64,000 nucleotides of DNA from Anaerotruncus colihominis (GTDB taxonomy: Bacteria > Bacillota > Clostridia > Oscillospirales > Ruminococcaceae). Under the pieces are notes generated by a model. That model was not told the origin of the DNA and did not search any database. It saw only the letters and a list, made by a program, of their open reading frames with translations. The stretch spans positions 697-64,696 of the forward strand of contig NZ_VIQT01000019.1 of NCBI RefSeq assembly GCF_010206195.1, read 5' to 3'. The position numbers were made by a program, and so were the translations under genes. Below are positions 33,198-42,757 of this stretch, piece after piece (position 1 is the stretch's first letter; each line of letters starts with the position of its first letter).

Positions 33198-34325
33198 TTA
33201 AGAACCCCGCGCTGCGTCAAGGCTGTCTAAAAGGGAAAGCTGATCGGCTGTAACATAGTGGTCGACGGACCAAGCGAACAGCACCTGGCTGTAATCGCGC
33301 AGGTTGATCCTGCCGAGCTGCTCAGGCGCAGCCTGCGTTGTATCGACAACTGTGACGCGCTCATAATGCGCAAGCAAAAACGGCACATAGCCTTGTACAG
33401 ACCGGTCGCCAAACAGCAGCAGCCGTTTGCTGTTCGTCGTGTTGCCAATGATGCTGATATCGATCACCGGCGACATGCCGCCGAGCACAACCGCCATCGA
33501 ATCGCCAAGCTCCGCCCGAAAGCGCGGATACAGTGTGTAATACCTGCGGATCCCGGATGCGTCGTAGTGCGTGACAATATAGTCGCGCTGAAAACGTGAC
33601 ACATAGGAGTATACCGACACGCGGTCGGCCGAAACTTCCCGATAGGGGGACAGCGCGTACAGATCGCCGTAATAATTGTAATCTAGATGCTCCACCTCGT
33701 ACTGGTCAAGCCCGCGCGGGTTGGAACGCAGCAGATTTTTAGCAGCCGCAGAGTAAATATAATACCCGCCCAGACCGGTAATTGTGTTGTCGGTATTATA
33801 ATAAATATATTCATCCTGATGATTAAAGAGCGTCGGATAAACGTCGATGGCGGTCACACGGCCCGATACGCGGCGGTATACGTCGTCAATCAATTGGCGC
33901 TGGTTGTAAAGCGGCGCGACCTTGTCGTAGGGAACTTTGCTCTGTTGGACAGCGCACGCCGTAGGAATCAGCATGACATAACTCGGTATCTGGTGCTCGT
34001 CGGCAAAATCGATCATTGCAAGCGTATTGTCGTTGATGACCGACAGGCTTTTTGGCTGCACGTCAAGCGTCAGGGAATCGCCAGAAATAAAGACGCCGTT
34101 TTGCTCCTTCTGGCCGCCCATATAGCTTAGGGAAACCTCGAGCTTGCGCAGCCGGTCAGCCGCTGGGAACTGCTCGGTCATAGCTGTTTCCAGCTTGCCA
34201 AGCGGCGCGTAAATCGAACCGGCGGCGCGCAGCAGCGCGCGCGTCCCGCCGCCCGCCGCGATCAGGCATGGAGCTGCAAACAGCATGAGCAAAAACACCG
34301 CTCCCGTCAATTTTTTACCAAGCAA
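33198..34325 (-). CDS. DHHW-like SGNH protein with lost catalytic motifs
   Basis: A 375-residue protein with one N-terminal membrane anchor (about 6-24). The start is TTG, seven bases after AAAGGAGG; the longer frame is encoded by the family C repeat. The body aligns with the clostridial DHHW/AlgJ-like family: VFISGDSLTLDV, VMLIPTACAVQQ and EYIYYNTDNTITGLGGYYIYSAA. Where the family has TDHHWT, this protein has TDNTIT (178-183), and the expected KDSY-type nucleophile loop reads LLFGDRSVQGYVPFL. Both catalytic elements appear lost. Its neighbour is an equally altered MBOAT protein; intact pairs O-acylate extracellular polymers. A scaffold or altered chemistry is possible. Confidence 0.7.
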   Translation of the reverse strand: MLGKKLTGAVFLLMLFAAPCLIAAGGGTRALLRAAGSIYAPLGKLETAMTEQFPAADRLRKLEVSLSYMGGQKEQNGVFISGDSLTLDVQPKSLSVINDNTLAMIDFADEHQIPSYVMLIPTACAVQQSKVPYDKVAPLYNQRQLIDDVYRRVSGRVTAIDVYPTLFNHQDEYIYYNTDNTITGLGGYYIYSAAAKNLLRSNPRGLDQYEVEHLDYNYYGDLYALSPYREVSADRVSVYSYVSRFQRDYIVTHYDASGIRRYYTLYPRFRAELGDSMAVVLGGMSPVIDISIIGNTTNSKRLLLFGDRSVQGYVPFLLAHYERVTVVDTTQAAPEQLGRINLRDYSQVLFAWSVDHYVTADQLSLLDSLDAARGS

Positions 34326-34363
34326 TCCGCCGCCTCCTTTCAAAACTGGTAAAGCCTCTGCAC

Positions 34364-34526
34364 AGGGGCTGTTTGAAAAATCAAAAGCCCCGCCTTTTTC
34401 TACAAACAGCGGGGGACGCCGCGTTAAAAAGCCTCGTAATCTGAAGGGATTCCTGCGTTTTTTGCCTTGTATTCTCTGGTTGTTTGCGAACAATCCGGCA
34501 ATTCCTCTATTTTCAAACAAGCCCTA
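34364..34526 (-). repeat. Family C element, full-length copy (MITE-like)
   Basis: About 163 bases with imperfect inverted ends AGGGGCTGTTTGAAAA and TTTTCAAACAAGCCCT. It lies between the MBOAT and DHHW genes; the MBOAT TAG stop is formed by its end (TAGGGCTTG on the minus strand). Its inside carries about 100 bases shared with 10594-10694. No transposase gene is present. Confidence 0.75.
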
Positions 34527-35858
34527 AACAAGAAACGCCGTAATCACAATAAGCAGCGCCGCCGTTAGCGCCGCCGTCCCAAACCAGTAAAGCCGCGGCG
34601 CATGCTTACGAATCACCTTGGCCGCCCGTTCAATCAGGCCGGTCGATGAAAAGACAGCGATCAGCAGCACAAGGTAGTTCGAAGCCAACAGATACAGGAT
34701 ACTGCTGCCGCTTTCCGGCGAAATGGTCCCCCGCAGGCCAAACAGGCGCAGCAGGTAGGAGATCGATTGCTCTGGCGTATCGCCCGCAAGAAAGCAAAAC
34801 GACACCATGATCACCGCCGTGCTGTAAATCCAGCGCAGCAGCGGCGGAATCAGGTCGATGCGGCGACCCAGGCAGTACCGCTCAAAGATTACAAACAGCG
34901 CGAAATAAACGCCCCACAAAAGCAGGTTGAGGCTGATGCGAAACCATAGTCCCATCAAAATCGTAACCAGCAGGATATTGAAAACACCCGAAATCACACT
35001 GCCCTGCGCGCCCCCAAGATTGACATAGACATAGCGGCGCACATAACGGTTGACTGTGATATTGAAACGCGAAAAAAAGTCGTTAATGCCAATAGAACCA
35101 AACGGCGCATGAAAATTATCCTGAAGCTCAAAGCCAAAGATCAATGCAAGCCCCCGCGCCATATCACAGAAGCCCGCGAGGATGAAATAGACCGAAAGCG
35201 CCAGCGTCACAACCATTGTCCACGCGGCGGCCATTGTCACACTGGCCATTGGCAGCGCGCGCAACGTCCCATAGAGCCTGTAAACTGTGTCGCCGATCAG
35301 CACCTTTTTCGCCAGACCCTGCAAAAAATACCGCGCACCCTCGCCGGTCTTTTCAAGCGTCATGCGCATCGAGCGCGTCTGCAAAATCATTTTGCTGTGA
35401 TAGACAAGCGGTCCGGCATACAGCTTTGGGAAAAACAGCGTCATCAGCCCAAGCTGAACCGGGCTGTGCTCACAGTACGTATAGCCGAAATAACAGTCCA
35501 TCACATATCCACATGAGGTCAGGCAGATAACGCCAAGTCCAAATGGGCTGTGCGCGCCTGTCAGCTCCTGCGCTAAACCGTACAGCGTCAGGATAGTCAG
35601 GCTTTTGGCCACTGAACAGATCATAATCGCACAGCGCAGGCGCGCAAAGGGTGCGCTGCGCTCCATCAAAAGCCCCATACCATAATCAAAGGCGATCACC
35701 GCAGCCGCAAGCAGCAGATTGCTGCCCTCCAGCATCGCATAAAACGCACCCGACAGCGCAAGCAACACCGCCGCACGGGCGCGGTGCGGTGCGAACAGGC
35801 ACAATAAAATGGCCGCCGGCAAGAATAAATAGAGAAACGACAGGCTGTAAATCTGCAC
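34524..35858 (-). CDS. MBOAT-like membrane protein lacking both conserved histidines
   Basis: A 444-residue protein with about ten to twelve membrane helices and the MBOAT plan of AlgI/DltB: ILAGFCDMARGLALIFGFEL matches the FSGYSDMAIG region, and RYVRRYVYVNLGG matches WFRDYLYIPLGG. The conserved RWHIS is here RFNIT (Asn266) and the catalytic WHG is GLWFR (Phe306). DltB and AlgI need these histidines, the second being catalytic. The adjacent DHHW-like protein has also lost its motifs. It starts 23 bases after the Toprim gene stop and is probably cotranscribed with comEC-holA. The frame is intact and long, so decay to a pseudogene is unlikely. Confidence 0.8.
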   Translation of the reverse strand: MQIYSLSFLYLFLPAAILLCLFAPHRARAAVLLALSGAFYAMLEGSNLLLAAAVIAFDYGMGLLMERSAPFARLRCAIMICSVAKSLTILTLYGLAQELTGAHSPFGLGVICLTSCGYVMDCYFGYTYCEHSPVQLGLMTLFFPKLYAGPLVYHSKMILQTRSMRMTLEKTGEGARYFLQGLAKKVLIGDTVYRLYGTLRALPMASVTMAAAWTMVVTLALSVYFILAGFCDMARGLALIFGFELQDNFHAPFGSIGINDFFSRFNITVNRYVRRYVYVNLGGAQGSVISGVFNILLVTILMGLWFRISLNLLLWGVYFALFVIFERYCLGRRIDLIPPLLRWIYSTAVIMVSFCFLAGDTPEQSISYLLRLFGLRGTISPESGSSILYLLASNYLVLLIAVFSSTGLIERAAKVIRKHAPRLYWFGTAALTAALLIVITAFLV

Positions 35859-35881
35859 GTGCTTGGCGCCCTCCCTCCGGT

Positions 35882-36550
35882 TTATGGTTGTCCTGAATGG
35901 TCCGAAAAATTCTGATGCGTTCCGTTTTCCTCCGGCGCCCCGGCGAGCAGGCGTTCGAATTCCTCCGCCGTGTACAGCGCGTTGACAGCGGCGAGCATCG
36001 CGTTGGCGCTCATGCGCTCCGGCAGGCCGAGCCGCCGGAGCAGCGTGCGGCGCTTTTCGGCGCTGTCCGCCGCTCCGGACAACCCATAGGTCACAAAATC
36101 GGCCTTGGTCAGCCGGCGCGCGCGGGCCTGCGGCTCGGCCTGCCGCCTTGCGGCGGCCGGCGCAGACGTTTCCTCCACAGCGACGCCCGCGCGCCGCAGC
36201 GCGGCCAGCAGCGTCTTGGCCGGGATTCCCTCCACGCCGAGCTTTCCCTCTGCGGAGGGCTGCGCCTTGCGCCGCTCCTTGCCGAACAGGTCGGGAATAT
36301 AAACATGCGTCACCTGCGACGGATCGACCGCGCCCGCCAGAAAGCCGCGGATACGAAAGCCGGCCGCGTCGGAGTCGGTGAGGATGATGATGCCGGTCTG
36401 CGCGGCCAGGCGCCGGATATAAGCGAGCTTTTCACGGTCACGGAACACGCCGAAGCCGTCGGTCGTCACGATGGTCGCCTCGACAAGCGTATGCAGCTTT
36501 GCTTTATCATAGCGCCCTTCCACAATGATCGCCTGGCGGACCCTCAGCAT
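35882..36550 (-). CDS. Toprim protein, ribonuclease M5-like (DUF4093)
   Basis: A 222-residue protein. An N-terminal Toprim domain shows IIVEGRYDKAKL (catalytic Glu), IIILTDSDAAGFRIRGFL (DxD) and HVYIPD. The C-terminal part (about 140-210) is the DUF4093 extension (ADFVTYGLSG...RMSANAMLAAVNAL) seen in clostridial RNase M5-like proteins, which mature 5S rRNA in B. subtilis. It overlaps the holA end by seven bases and is likely cotranslated. An Ala/Arg-rich spacer splits the two domains. Confidence 0.85.
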   Translation of the reverse strand: MLRVRQAIIVEGRYDKAKLHTLVEATIVTTDGFGVFRDREKLAYIRRLAAQTGIIILTDSDAAGFRIRGFLAGAVDPSQVTHVYIPDLFGKERRKAQPSAEGKLGVEGIPAKTLLAALRRAGVAVEETSAPAAARRQAEPQARARRLTKADFVTYGLSGAADSAEKRRTLLRRLGLPERMSANAMLAAVNALYTAEEFERLLAGAPEENGTHQNFSDHSGQP

Positions 36551-37584
36551 GTCTGCCGGCCGCCGATCAAAAAGAGCTTTGCAACCGTCTCCTCCAGCAG
36601 GGCGCGGTCGTCGCCGCCGCTGCTCTTGACGCGCATGTCAGCCTCGGCCAGCGCCTCGAGCATCGCGCCAAGCTGCCCAGCGGTGTACGCACCGCTGTCG
36701 CTCATCGCGTTTTTGATCGCAAACTCCCGGTTTTTGGCATACCCAAGCTCGGGCGCGGCATGCCCGGCGGGTACGTTCGCCTGCCTGGCGGCAAACCCGC
36801 GGTACAGGTCGACAAATGCGCCCGACAGGATCGACAGTGTGCGCGCCGCCGGCTCGCGCAAATCGTCAAGCTGGCCGATCAGCTCCATCGCCCTGGGAAA
36901 ATTGCTGCGCAGAATCGCCTTGGACAGATCGAATACACGCGCCTGTAAAACGACTGTTACAACGGCGTCGATGTCAGCGCGCGTGATCTTGCGCCCGGCC
37001 GCATAAGCGCACAGCTTGTCAAGCTCCGTGGCCAAAAGCTGTAAATCGTCCGTGCACCGCTCGACCATGTAGGACGCCTCGCCGCTTTCGAGCGTACAGC
37101 CGTTTTTCTGTGCACGGTCGCGCAGAAAACGCAGCGTGTCCGCGCCGCGCCGGCTGCCAAGCTCGATCACGCAGCCCGCCTTATCGCACGCTTTGATCAG
37201 CAGGTTCATCTTTTCCCGGCGCGCGGGCGGCTCCTTGACCGTAATGACGACGACGGTTGTCTGCGGCGGATCACCGATCACGGCGCACAGCTCCTTCATA
37301 CGGCCCATATCAAGCTTTTCTGGGTCGAGCGAAAGCGTCACGCAGCAGCCCGCCGCCATCAGCGGAACCGATTCGACCGCGTCATAAAAGGCTTGCAGAT
37401 CAAGCGCATCGCCGTCAAAACGGCGCAGGTTAAACGCTTCGTCCGCTCCGCCGAGCGCCTTTTTCACAATCATCTTTTCATAAAGCGCGATCAGATATGC
37501 CTGCATTCCGTAAAGCAGATAGACGTTGTGCTGTTCCGCGCTTTTCACATGTTTTGCAAAATCGCTTTCCATCGTATATTTCAA
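36544..37584 (-). CDS. holA: DNA polymerase III delta subunit
   Basis: A 346-residue clamp-loader subunit that opens the sliding clamp. The TTG start overlaps the comEC stop (TTGA) and lies five bases after GGAGGGG; an ATG four codons later is too far from the site. VYLLYGMQAYLIALYEKMIVKKAL is the N-terminal AAA-like region and RILSGAFVDLYRGFAAR-like (LSILSGAFVDLYRG) the C-terminal collar. Gene order comEC-holA is conserved in Firmicutes. Confidence 0.93.
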   Translation of the reverse strand: MKYTMESDFAKHVKSAEQHNVYLLYGMQAYLIALYEKMIVKKALGGADEAFNLRRFDGDALDLQAFYDAVESVPLMAAGCCVTLSLDPEKLDMGRMKELCAVIGDPPQTTVVVITVKEPPARREKMNLLIKACDKAGCVIELGSRRGADTLRFLRDRAQKNGCTLESGEASYMVERCTDDLQLLATELDKLCAYAAGRKITRADIDAVVTVVLQARVFDLSKAILRSNFPRAMELIGQLDDLREPAARTLSILSGAFVDLYRGFAARQANVPAGHAAPELGYAKNREFAIKNAMSDSGAYTAGQLGAMLEALAEADMRVKSSGGDDRALLEETVAKLFLIGGRQTC

Positions 37585-39665
37585 GGCATCCCCTCCGTTT
37601 GACGCGCCGCGGCGCGCGGTAATACGTCCGGTCCGGCCGCGCCGGTGCGGCGCAGCGTCATGATTTCACAGTTATAATAACGCGCTGTTGTTTTCAGCCT
37701 GACGCCGGGCGCGGCGACAATCTGTCCACGCGCGTTGATCAACACGTCGGCGGCTGCGGGCGTCTGGTCAAACGTCTTGACAATCCGAAGCCCGCCCATC
37801 TCGATCGAAACGATCTCTGCGTCCTTTCCCTCAGCCGAAACATGCGCGCCGGGCAGCTCCGCCGTAAAGCCATACGTCTGGTCAAGGCCGAACGCCGTAT
37901 CGACCGGCAGAATTTCCGACAGCGCGTGCGTCCTGTTGGAGAAAAGCGCGCCGTCTTCCCGCACAGCATAAAGGGAAATGCGTTTCACACCATTGTCCTT
38001 TAAAAACGCGGCCAGATTCTGTGCATCCGCGACAGAGTCCGGCTCCCCGATCACAGCTCCCTGTCCGCCGCAGGCAAGCGCGACGCTGCCCGCGCTCTGC
38101 GAGACAGCCAGTTCCACTGTTGGGCCCCAAGCAACGGCGCGCGCCAACATCCCGGCCAGCAGCGCCACAACCGCCAGAGACGCCGCATAAAGGCGCACCG
38201 TATGCGGCGCGCGGTTTGCCGCAAGCAGAGCGCCGCCCAGAATACAGGCGGCCATCCAAAGCGTCACAAGCCCGGCGCGCACTGGAACAGACGCAAACGG
38301 CAGGACACTCCACCGAGATGCAATCGCGTTGACCGCATGGATCGACGCGCCGCCGGCCAGCGCGCAGGCGCGCGCCAAAACAGCAAACGGCGGGATAAAA
38401 CCGAGCAGGCCGCAGAGCAGACCGCCCGCCAGTGCAGGCATCACAAAAGGCGCAGCCAGCACATTCGCAACCGGCGCGACAAGCGAGAGCTGTCCGAATG
38501 CAACGCAAAGCACCGGGGCTGTAAACACGCCGGCGCAGACCGAGGTTGAAAAGGCCAGAAGCGCCGCATAGCCAAACGGATGCAGCCGCCGCAGGCTGCG
38601 CGCATCTGTCCGCCAAAGCCGGCGTGCGCACCACGCGCAAACCGGGTCGGCACAGGCGGCGATGCCCATGGTCGCAAGATAGGAAAGCTGCAAGCCTGTG
38701 CTGAATATGGCGTATGGATTTTGCAGCAGAATGACGATCAGCGCGAAGCCCAGTGAATTAAGCGTGTCCGAATCACGTCCAAGCAGCAGCGCCGCGCGGC
38801 AGATCACAGCCATGACGGCCGCGCGCACGACCGAAAGCGTGCATCCGGTCATCAGCATAAAGAGCAGTACAGCCGCGATCCCGGCGGCGGCGCGTGTGCG
38901 GCGTCCGCAGCGGGCCGCCGACAAAAGCGCGTCGAACAACCCGGCGAACACGGTCAGATGCAGCCCCGATACAGCCAACAGGTGCGAAAGCCCCGCCCGG
39001 GCGTAACTGGCGCGGAGATCCGCAGCGATCAGCTCGCTGCGGCCCGTGGCCATCGCGGCGAGCACGCCGCCCTCCGGTCCGGTCAGATAACGCATGATAT
39101 GCGAAGCGGCCGCGTCGCGGTACCGGGCGAACAAGACGCGCCCGTCGTTCAGGCGCTTTTCAATCAGCCGCGGCGCGCCGGCCATGGACGCCCTGAGCCC
39201 AACAGCGTCCGCATAGAGCTTAGCCCGCGACGCCGCGTCAGGGCTGTCCATTATCAGTTCCCATTCTACCACATCGCCTGGGGAAACATCAAGCGCGCCG
39301 GGCGCCCCGACCGACACGCGGATCCCGGACGGTAGCGGCCCGTCCTCTGTGACCAGCGTCAGACGCGTGTAATCGCCGTATTCCACGCGTTCAAGAACCA
39401 ACCCTCGTAAATCCACAAAAGCGCCTTCCAGACGGGCCGCGGCTGAAAACGTCAGGCTGCTGTACAGCGCCAGCCATGCCAGGGAAAGACCAAAAGCCAC
39501 CGTTGCAGCGCAAAGCCACAACGGCAGCCTTTTTCTCATGACGGCCGCTGACAGCAGCAGGCAGGCTCCGACCGCCGCTTTGGCGCGGGGATCAAACCCA
39601 AGCGGCACCGACAGCAGCACCGCGCATATCCACGCGATCGCGCCGATGTGAAACGCACGGTTCAT
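37581..39665 (-). CDS. comEC: ComEC/Rec2-type DNA uptake channel protein
   Basis: A 694-residue polytopic membrane protein. An N-terminal OB-like domain (about 80-190) is followed by the competence domain with LSHLLAVSGLHLTVFAGLFDALL (about 232-255) and multiple helices to about 510. The C-terminal 180 residues should be the metallo-beta-lactamase-like nuclease domain, but no HxHxDH metal motif is visible (GGQGAVIGEP... instead). The nuclease therefore looks degenerate or shortened. It overlaps xre upstream and holA downstream by four bases. Channel function for single-stranded DNA uptake is inferred from the family. Confidence 0.88.
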   Translation of the reverse strand: MNRAFHIGAIAWICAVLLSVPLGFDPRAKAAVGACLLLSAAVMRKRLPLWLCAATVAFGLSLAWLALYSSLTFSAAARLEGAFVDLRGLVLERVEYGDYTRLTLVTEDGPLPSGIRVSVGAPGALDVSPGDVVEWELIMDSPDAASRAKLYADAVGLRASMAGAPRLIEKRLNDGRVLFARYRDAAASHIMRYLTGPEGGVLAAMATGRSELIAADLRASYARAGLSHLLAVSGLHLTVFAGLFDALLSAARCGRRTRAAAGIAAVLLFMLMTGCTLSVVRAAVMAVICRAALLLGRDSDTLNSLGFALIVILLQNPYAIFSTGLQLSYLATMGIAACADPVCAWCARRLWRTDARSLRRLHPFGYAALLAFSTSVCAGVFTAPVLCVAFGQLSLVAPVANVLAAPFVMPALAGGLLCGLLGFIPPFAVLARACALAGGASIHAVNAIASRWSVLPFASVPVRAGLVTLWMAACILGGALLAANRAPHTVRLYAASLAVVALLAGMLARAVAWGPTVELAVSQSAGSVALACGGQGAVIGEPDSVADAQNLAAFLKDNGVKRISLYAVREDGALFSNRTHALSEILPVDTAFGLDQTYGFTAELPGAHVSAEGKDAEIVSIEMGGLRIVKTFDQTPAAADVLINARGQIVAAPGVRLKTTARYYNCEIMTLRRTGAAGPDVLPRAAARQTEGMP

Positions 39666-39892
39666 AGCAAATGCGACTTGGGATACGGCCTGTAGATATC
39701 AGTACGTCCCACCAGATAATCAACGCTCGTCTCATAAAAATCAGCCAGCTTCATCAAAAGCTCGATGGGGATATCGCGTATCCCGCGCTCATAACACGAA
39801 TACCCCGGCTGATCGATTCCCAGATAGTTAGCCACGACCGTCTGGTTTAAATCGCGATCCTCCCGCAGATCGCGGATCCGTTCAAAACGCAT
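39662..39892 (-). CDS. Small XRE-family DNA-binding protein
   Basis: A 76-residue helix-turn-helix protein. RIRDLREDRDLNQTVVANYL and PGYSCYERGIRDIPIELLMKLADFYETSVDYLVGR fit the HTH_3 domain with its scaffold helices. AAAGGAG precedes the ATG. Its TGA overlaps the comEC start (ATGA), so it may regulate its own competence-gene operon. Confidence 0.9.
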   Translation of the reverse strand: MRFERIRDLREDRDLNQTVVANYLGIDQPGYSCYERGIRDIPIELLMKLADFYETSVDYLVGRTDIYRPYPKSHLL

Positions 39893-40045
39893 GCCGTTCT
39901 CCTTTCAGCCTCCAGGAGCGGTTTGAAAAGCCTTTCCACAGCCTTGCTCCCTCAAGCAATCCTTCATACAAGTTTGGACTTTTCAGCACGCTTCCATGCG
40001 TCCCCACGCCGCGCGTTTTTCAACAAGGGAGCGCGCGGACCATCA

Positions 40046-41434
40046 TCACTTCCTGCTCCACTGTACGCCCTGCGGCGTATCCTTCAGAAGGATTCCCATC
40101 CCGGCAAGCTGATCGCGGATCGCGTCTGCGCGGGCAAAATCCTTCGCCTTGCGCGCGGACTGCCGCTCGGCGATCAGCGCCTCGATCTCGCCGTCGAGAT
40201 CCTTTGACGCGCGGTTATACAGCAGGCCGAGCACGCCGCACAGCTCGTCAAACCGTTTGACCGCATAGGCGACAGCCTCCTTCGGCTGCGGCTGCGTAAT
40301 ATATGTGTTGATATCGCGCGCCATTTCAAACAGGGCCGCGATGCCATCGGCTGTGTTCAAATCGTCGTCCATCGCCTCGACAAACTGCGCGGCGCGTGCG
40401 TCGATTTTTTCCTGGAACGCGCGCCAGTCCCCTTCCCCGAGCGCGCTTTCGAGCGCGAAATCGAGGCTGTCGCGGCAGTTGTGCAGGCGCTCCAGCGCCG
40501 CACGGCATTGTTCAATCACCTCAAGGCTGTAGTTGATCGGGCTGCGGTAATGCGCCTGTAGCATCATGAACTTGATCGGCTCATAACCGAACTTCTCCGC
40601 CACCTCGCGCACGGTGAAAAAATTGCCGAGCGATTTGCTCATTTTGCGGTTATCCACGTTGATATAGCCGTTGTGCATCCAATAGCGCACATACTCGGCG
40701 CCCGTGCAGCATTCACTCTGCGCGATCTCGTTTTCATGGTGCGGGAAAATCAAATCCTGACCGCCGCAGTGGATATCGATTGTGTCGCCAAGATGACGGC
40801 GGATCATCGCGCTGCACTCGATATGCCAGCCCGGCCGGCCCTCGCCCCACGGGGACGGCCAGCTCGGCTCGCCGGGCTTGGCAGCTTTCCAGAGGACGAA
40901 ATCGAGCGGGTCCTCCTTTTTGTCGCTGACATCGATGCGCGCGCCCGCCTCAAGCTCTTCAAGCGGCTGATGCGAAAGCTTCCCGTACTCCCCAAAGCGG
41001 CGCGAGCGGAAATAAACGCTGCTATCGCGCTCATATGCAAAGCCCTTTTCCTCAAGCGTTTTGACCATATCGATGATCGTATCGATATTTTCCGTCGCGC
41101 GCGGGTGGATATCGGCAGGCCGGATGCCAAGCCCTTTTGTATCCGCCAGATATTCGCCGATGTACCGCTCGGCGACTTCGCGGACCGTAATACCCTCCTC
41201 GTTGGCCTTGTTGATCAGCTTGTCGTCAATGTCTGTAAAGTTCTGTACAAACGTCACATCGTAGCCGCGGTACTCCAGATAACGGCGCAGCGTATCGAAC
41301 ACACAGATCGGACGCGCGTTGCCGATGTGGATAAAATTGTAGACGGTCGGCCCGCAGGCATACATTTTAACCTTGCCAGGCTCAATCGGGACAAATTCTT
41401 CCTTTTGACGCGTCAATGTATTAAAAATCTTCAT
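40046..41434 (-). CDS. cysS: Cysteinyl-tRNA synthetase
   Basis: A 462-residue class I synthetase charging tRNA-Cys. FIHIGNARP (about 34-42) is the HIGH motif with the zinc Cys nearby (CGPTVYN), and [10 protein letters not shown] is the KMSKS loop. WHIECSAM and [15 protein letters not shown] supply the other zinc ligands. AGGAGGAAAAAGG precedes the ATG. It follows cysE by about 125 bases and shares its Cys-sensing T-box leader, linking charging to synthesis. Confidence 0.97.
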   Translation of the reverse strand: MKIFNTLTRQKEEFVPIEPGKVKMYACGPTVYNFIHIGNARPICVFDTLRRYLEYRGYDVTFVQNFTDIDDKLINKANEEGITVREVAERYIGEYLADTKGLGIRPADIHPRATENIDTIIDMVKTLEEKGFAYERDSSVYFRSRRFGEYGKLSHQPLEELEAGARIDVSDKKEDPLDFVLWKAAKPGEPSWPSPWGEGRPGWHIECSAMIRRHLGDTIDIHCGGQDLIFPHHENEIAQSECCTGAEYVRYWMHNGYINVDNRKMSKSLGNFFTVREVAEKFGYEPIKFMMLQAHYRSPINYSLEVIEQCRAALERLHNCRDSLDFALESALGEGDWRAFQEKIDARAAQFVEAMDDDLNTADGIAALFEMARDINTYITQPQPKEAVAYAVKRFDELCGVLGLLYNRASKDLDGEIEALIAERQSARKAKDFARADAIRDQLAGMGILLKDTPQGVQWSRK

Positions 41435-41560
41435 ACCTTTTTCCTCCTAAATAAACTGATCGGCAGACCAGCAGTTCCCGCGGCACGGGCCTGGCCGCAC
41501 ACTGTCAGGCCCATGCCGCCGCGCGCAGTATGTACACGGGGCGCAGGCCCCGTGCGCGTT

Positions 41561-42256
41561 TTACCGCCCATCCGCCGTGGTTGTCTGCGGCGGCCGGGCG
41601 GACGCCTGCGTTTGTTTTTGCTCCTTCTTTTCCAATTCCCGGATACGCTGCTCCATCCTGCCGATCTCAAAGCGCAGGCGGCAGATCTCCTGCGCCACAG
41701 GGTCGGGAATGTGGACGTGGTCGAGCGTCGTTGGTTTTCGCCCGCCGACGCGCGCCACGCGCGCAGGCACGCCGACCGCCGTCGACTGCGGCGGAATTGA
41801 TTCGAGCAGCACCGCGTTGGCGGCAACCTTCGCGCCGTCGCCAACCCTGAACGGCCCAAGAATTTTCGCCCCGCAGCCAACCGTGACGTTTTTGCCGAGC
41901 GTCGGATGACGCTTGCCTTTATCCTTTCCCGTTCCGCCGAGCGTCACGCCCTGGTAAATGGTGCAGCCGTCCCCGACCTCGGCCGTTTCGCCGATTACAA
42001 TTCCCATGCCGTGGTCGATCATCACACCGGAACCGATTTTCGCCCCCGGGTGTATTTCAACGCCGGTCAAAAAGCGCGACGCCTGGCTGATCAGACGCGC
42101 GGGCAAAAACGCCTTGTGGCGGTAAAGCCAATGCGCCGGCCGGTGCAGCATCAGCGCGTGCAGGCCGCTCGAGATCAGCAGCACCTCCAGGCTGCTGCGC
42201 GCGGCCGGGTCGCGTTCCTTGACCGCCTGTATATCCTTCTTCAACTCATCAAACAT
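41561..42256 (-). CDS. cysE: Serine O-acetyltransferase
   Basis: A 231-residue hexapeptide-repeat enzyme making O-acetylserine for cysteine synthesis. Start ATG at MFDELKKD follows AAAGGAGG. GVEIHPGAKIGSGVMIDHGMGIVIGE and GKRHPTLGKNVTVGCGAKILGP form the left-handed beta-helix with the catalytic His pair region. The tail after about 190 is a coiled coil with Gln/Thr-rich end, longer than minimal CysE. cysK at 57255 would use its product. Controlled by a Cys T-box. Confidence 0.95.
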   Translation of the reverse strand: MFDELKKDIQAVKERDPAARSSLEVLLISSGLHALMLHRPAHWLYRHKAFLPARLISQASRFLTGVEIHPGAKIGSGVMIDHGMGIVIGETAEVGDGCTIYQGVTLGGTGKDKGKRHPTLGKNVTVGCGAKILGPFRVGDGAKVAANAVLLESIPPQSTAVGVPARVARVGGRKPTTLDHVHIPDPVAQEICRLRFEIGRMEQRIRELEKKEQKQTQASARPPQTTTADGR

Positions 42257-42309
42257 CCTTATGATACCTCCTTTGGAGAAGAACATGAATGCGCGGAACC
42301 ATTTTTATC

Positions 42310-42610
42310 CATATCCGGGATATAAAAATACGCCCCGTCCGGCCCCAGGCCAAACGAAGGCGGTATTCCCGCGGTTCCACTTCGGTTTATCACTCAGGGG
42401 CATCCACCCCATACCCCTTAACGCGGGGAAACGCGCCGCCCCACCCGGCTCCAAACCGTTCGGACGGCGTGCTCACGGGCGCATTTCGCCGCGGCCTGCA
42501 CGGGACGCGCTTGCAGCCCGGCGCCGTCCCGCCTGGGCGGGCGCGGCGCTTCGGCGCGTCTTCTCTGTCGCGTGGCTTCGCGGATACTTCTCCCGATCAA
42601 CGCATTTATG
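42310..42610 (-). promoter_or_regulatory. Cysteine T-box leader upstream of cysE-cysS
   Basis: Minus strand: AGAAGTA (AGUA-type stem I bulge) near 42580, a TGC specifier candidate followed by A at 42513-42515, the T-box sequence GAAGTGGAACCGCGGG near 42367-42383, and a terminator hairpin (CGTTTGGCC/GGCCGGACG) with ATTTTTAT at about 42313-42352. Uncharged tRNA-Cys should stabilise the antiterminator. Bases 42611-42757 hold nothing clear. Confidence 0.88.
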
Positions 42611-42757
42611 CTATATAGTCTATGCGGCCAGCAGGCGGTCTGTGCATAAACAATTTCAAAACGAACCTATCTCAACGGGAAATCTTACAAAGGTCTGCAC
42701 CTCTTTGAATTGAGGGGTTGGCGATATTGTAAAAGCCCCTGCGGCTGGGACGCAAAA

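Noticed and set aside
39905-39935. Further family C copy (GCGGTTTGAAAAGCC)
   Set aside because: Only a 12-base resemblance, no second end and not at a stop codon.
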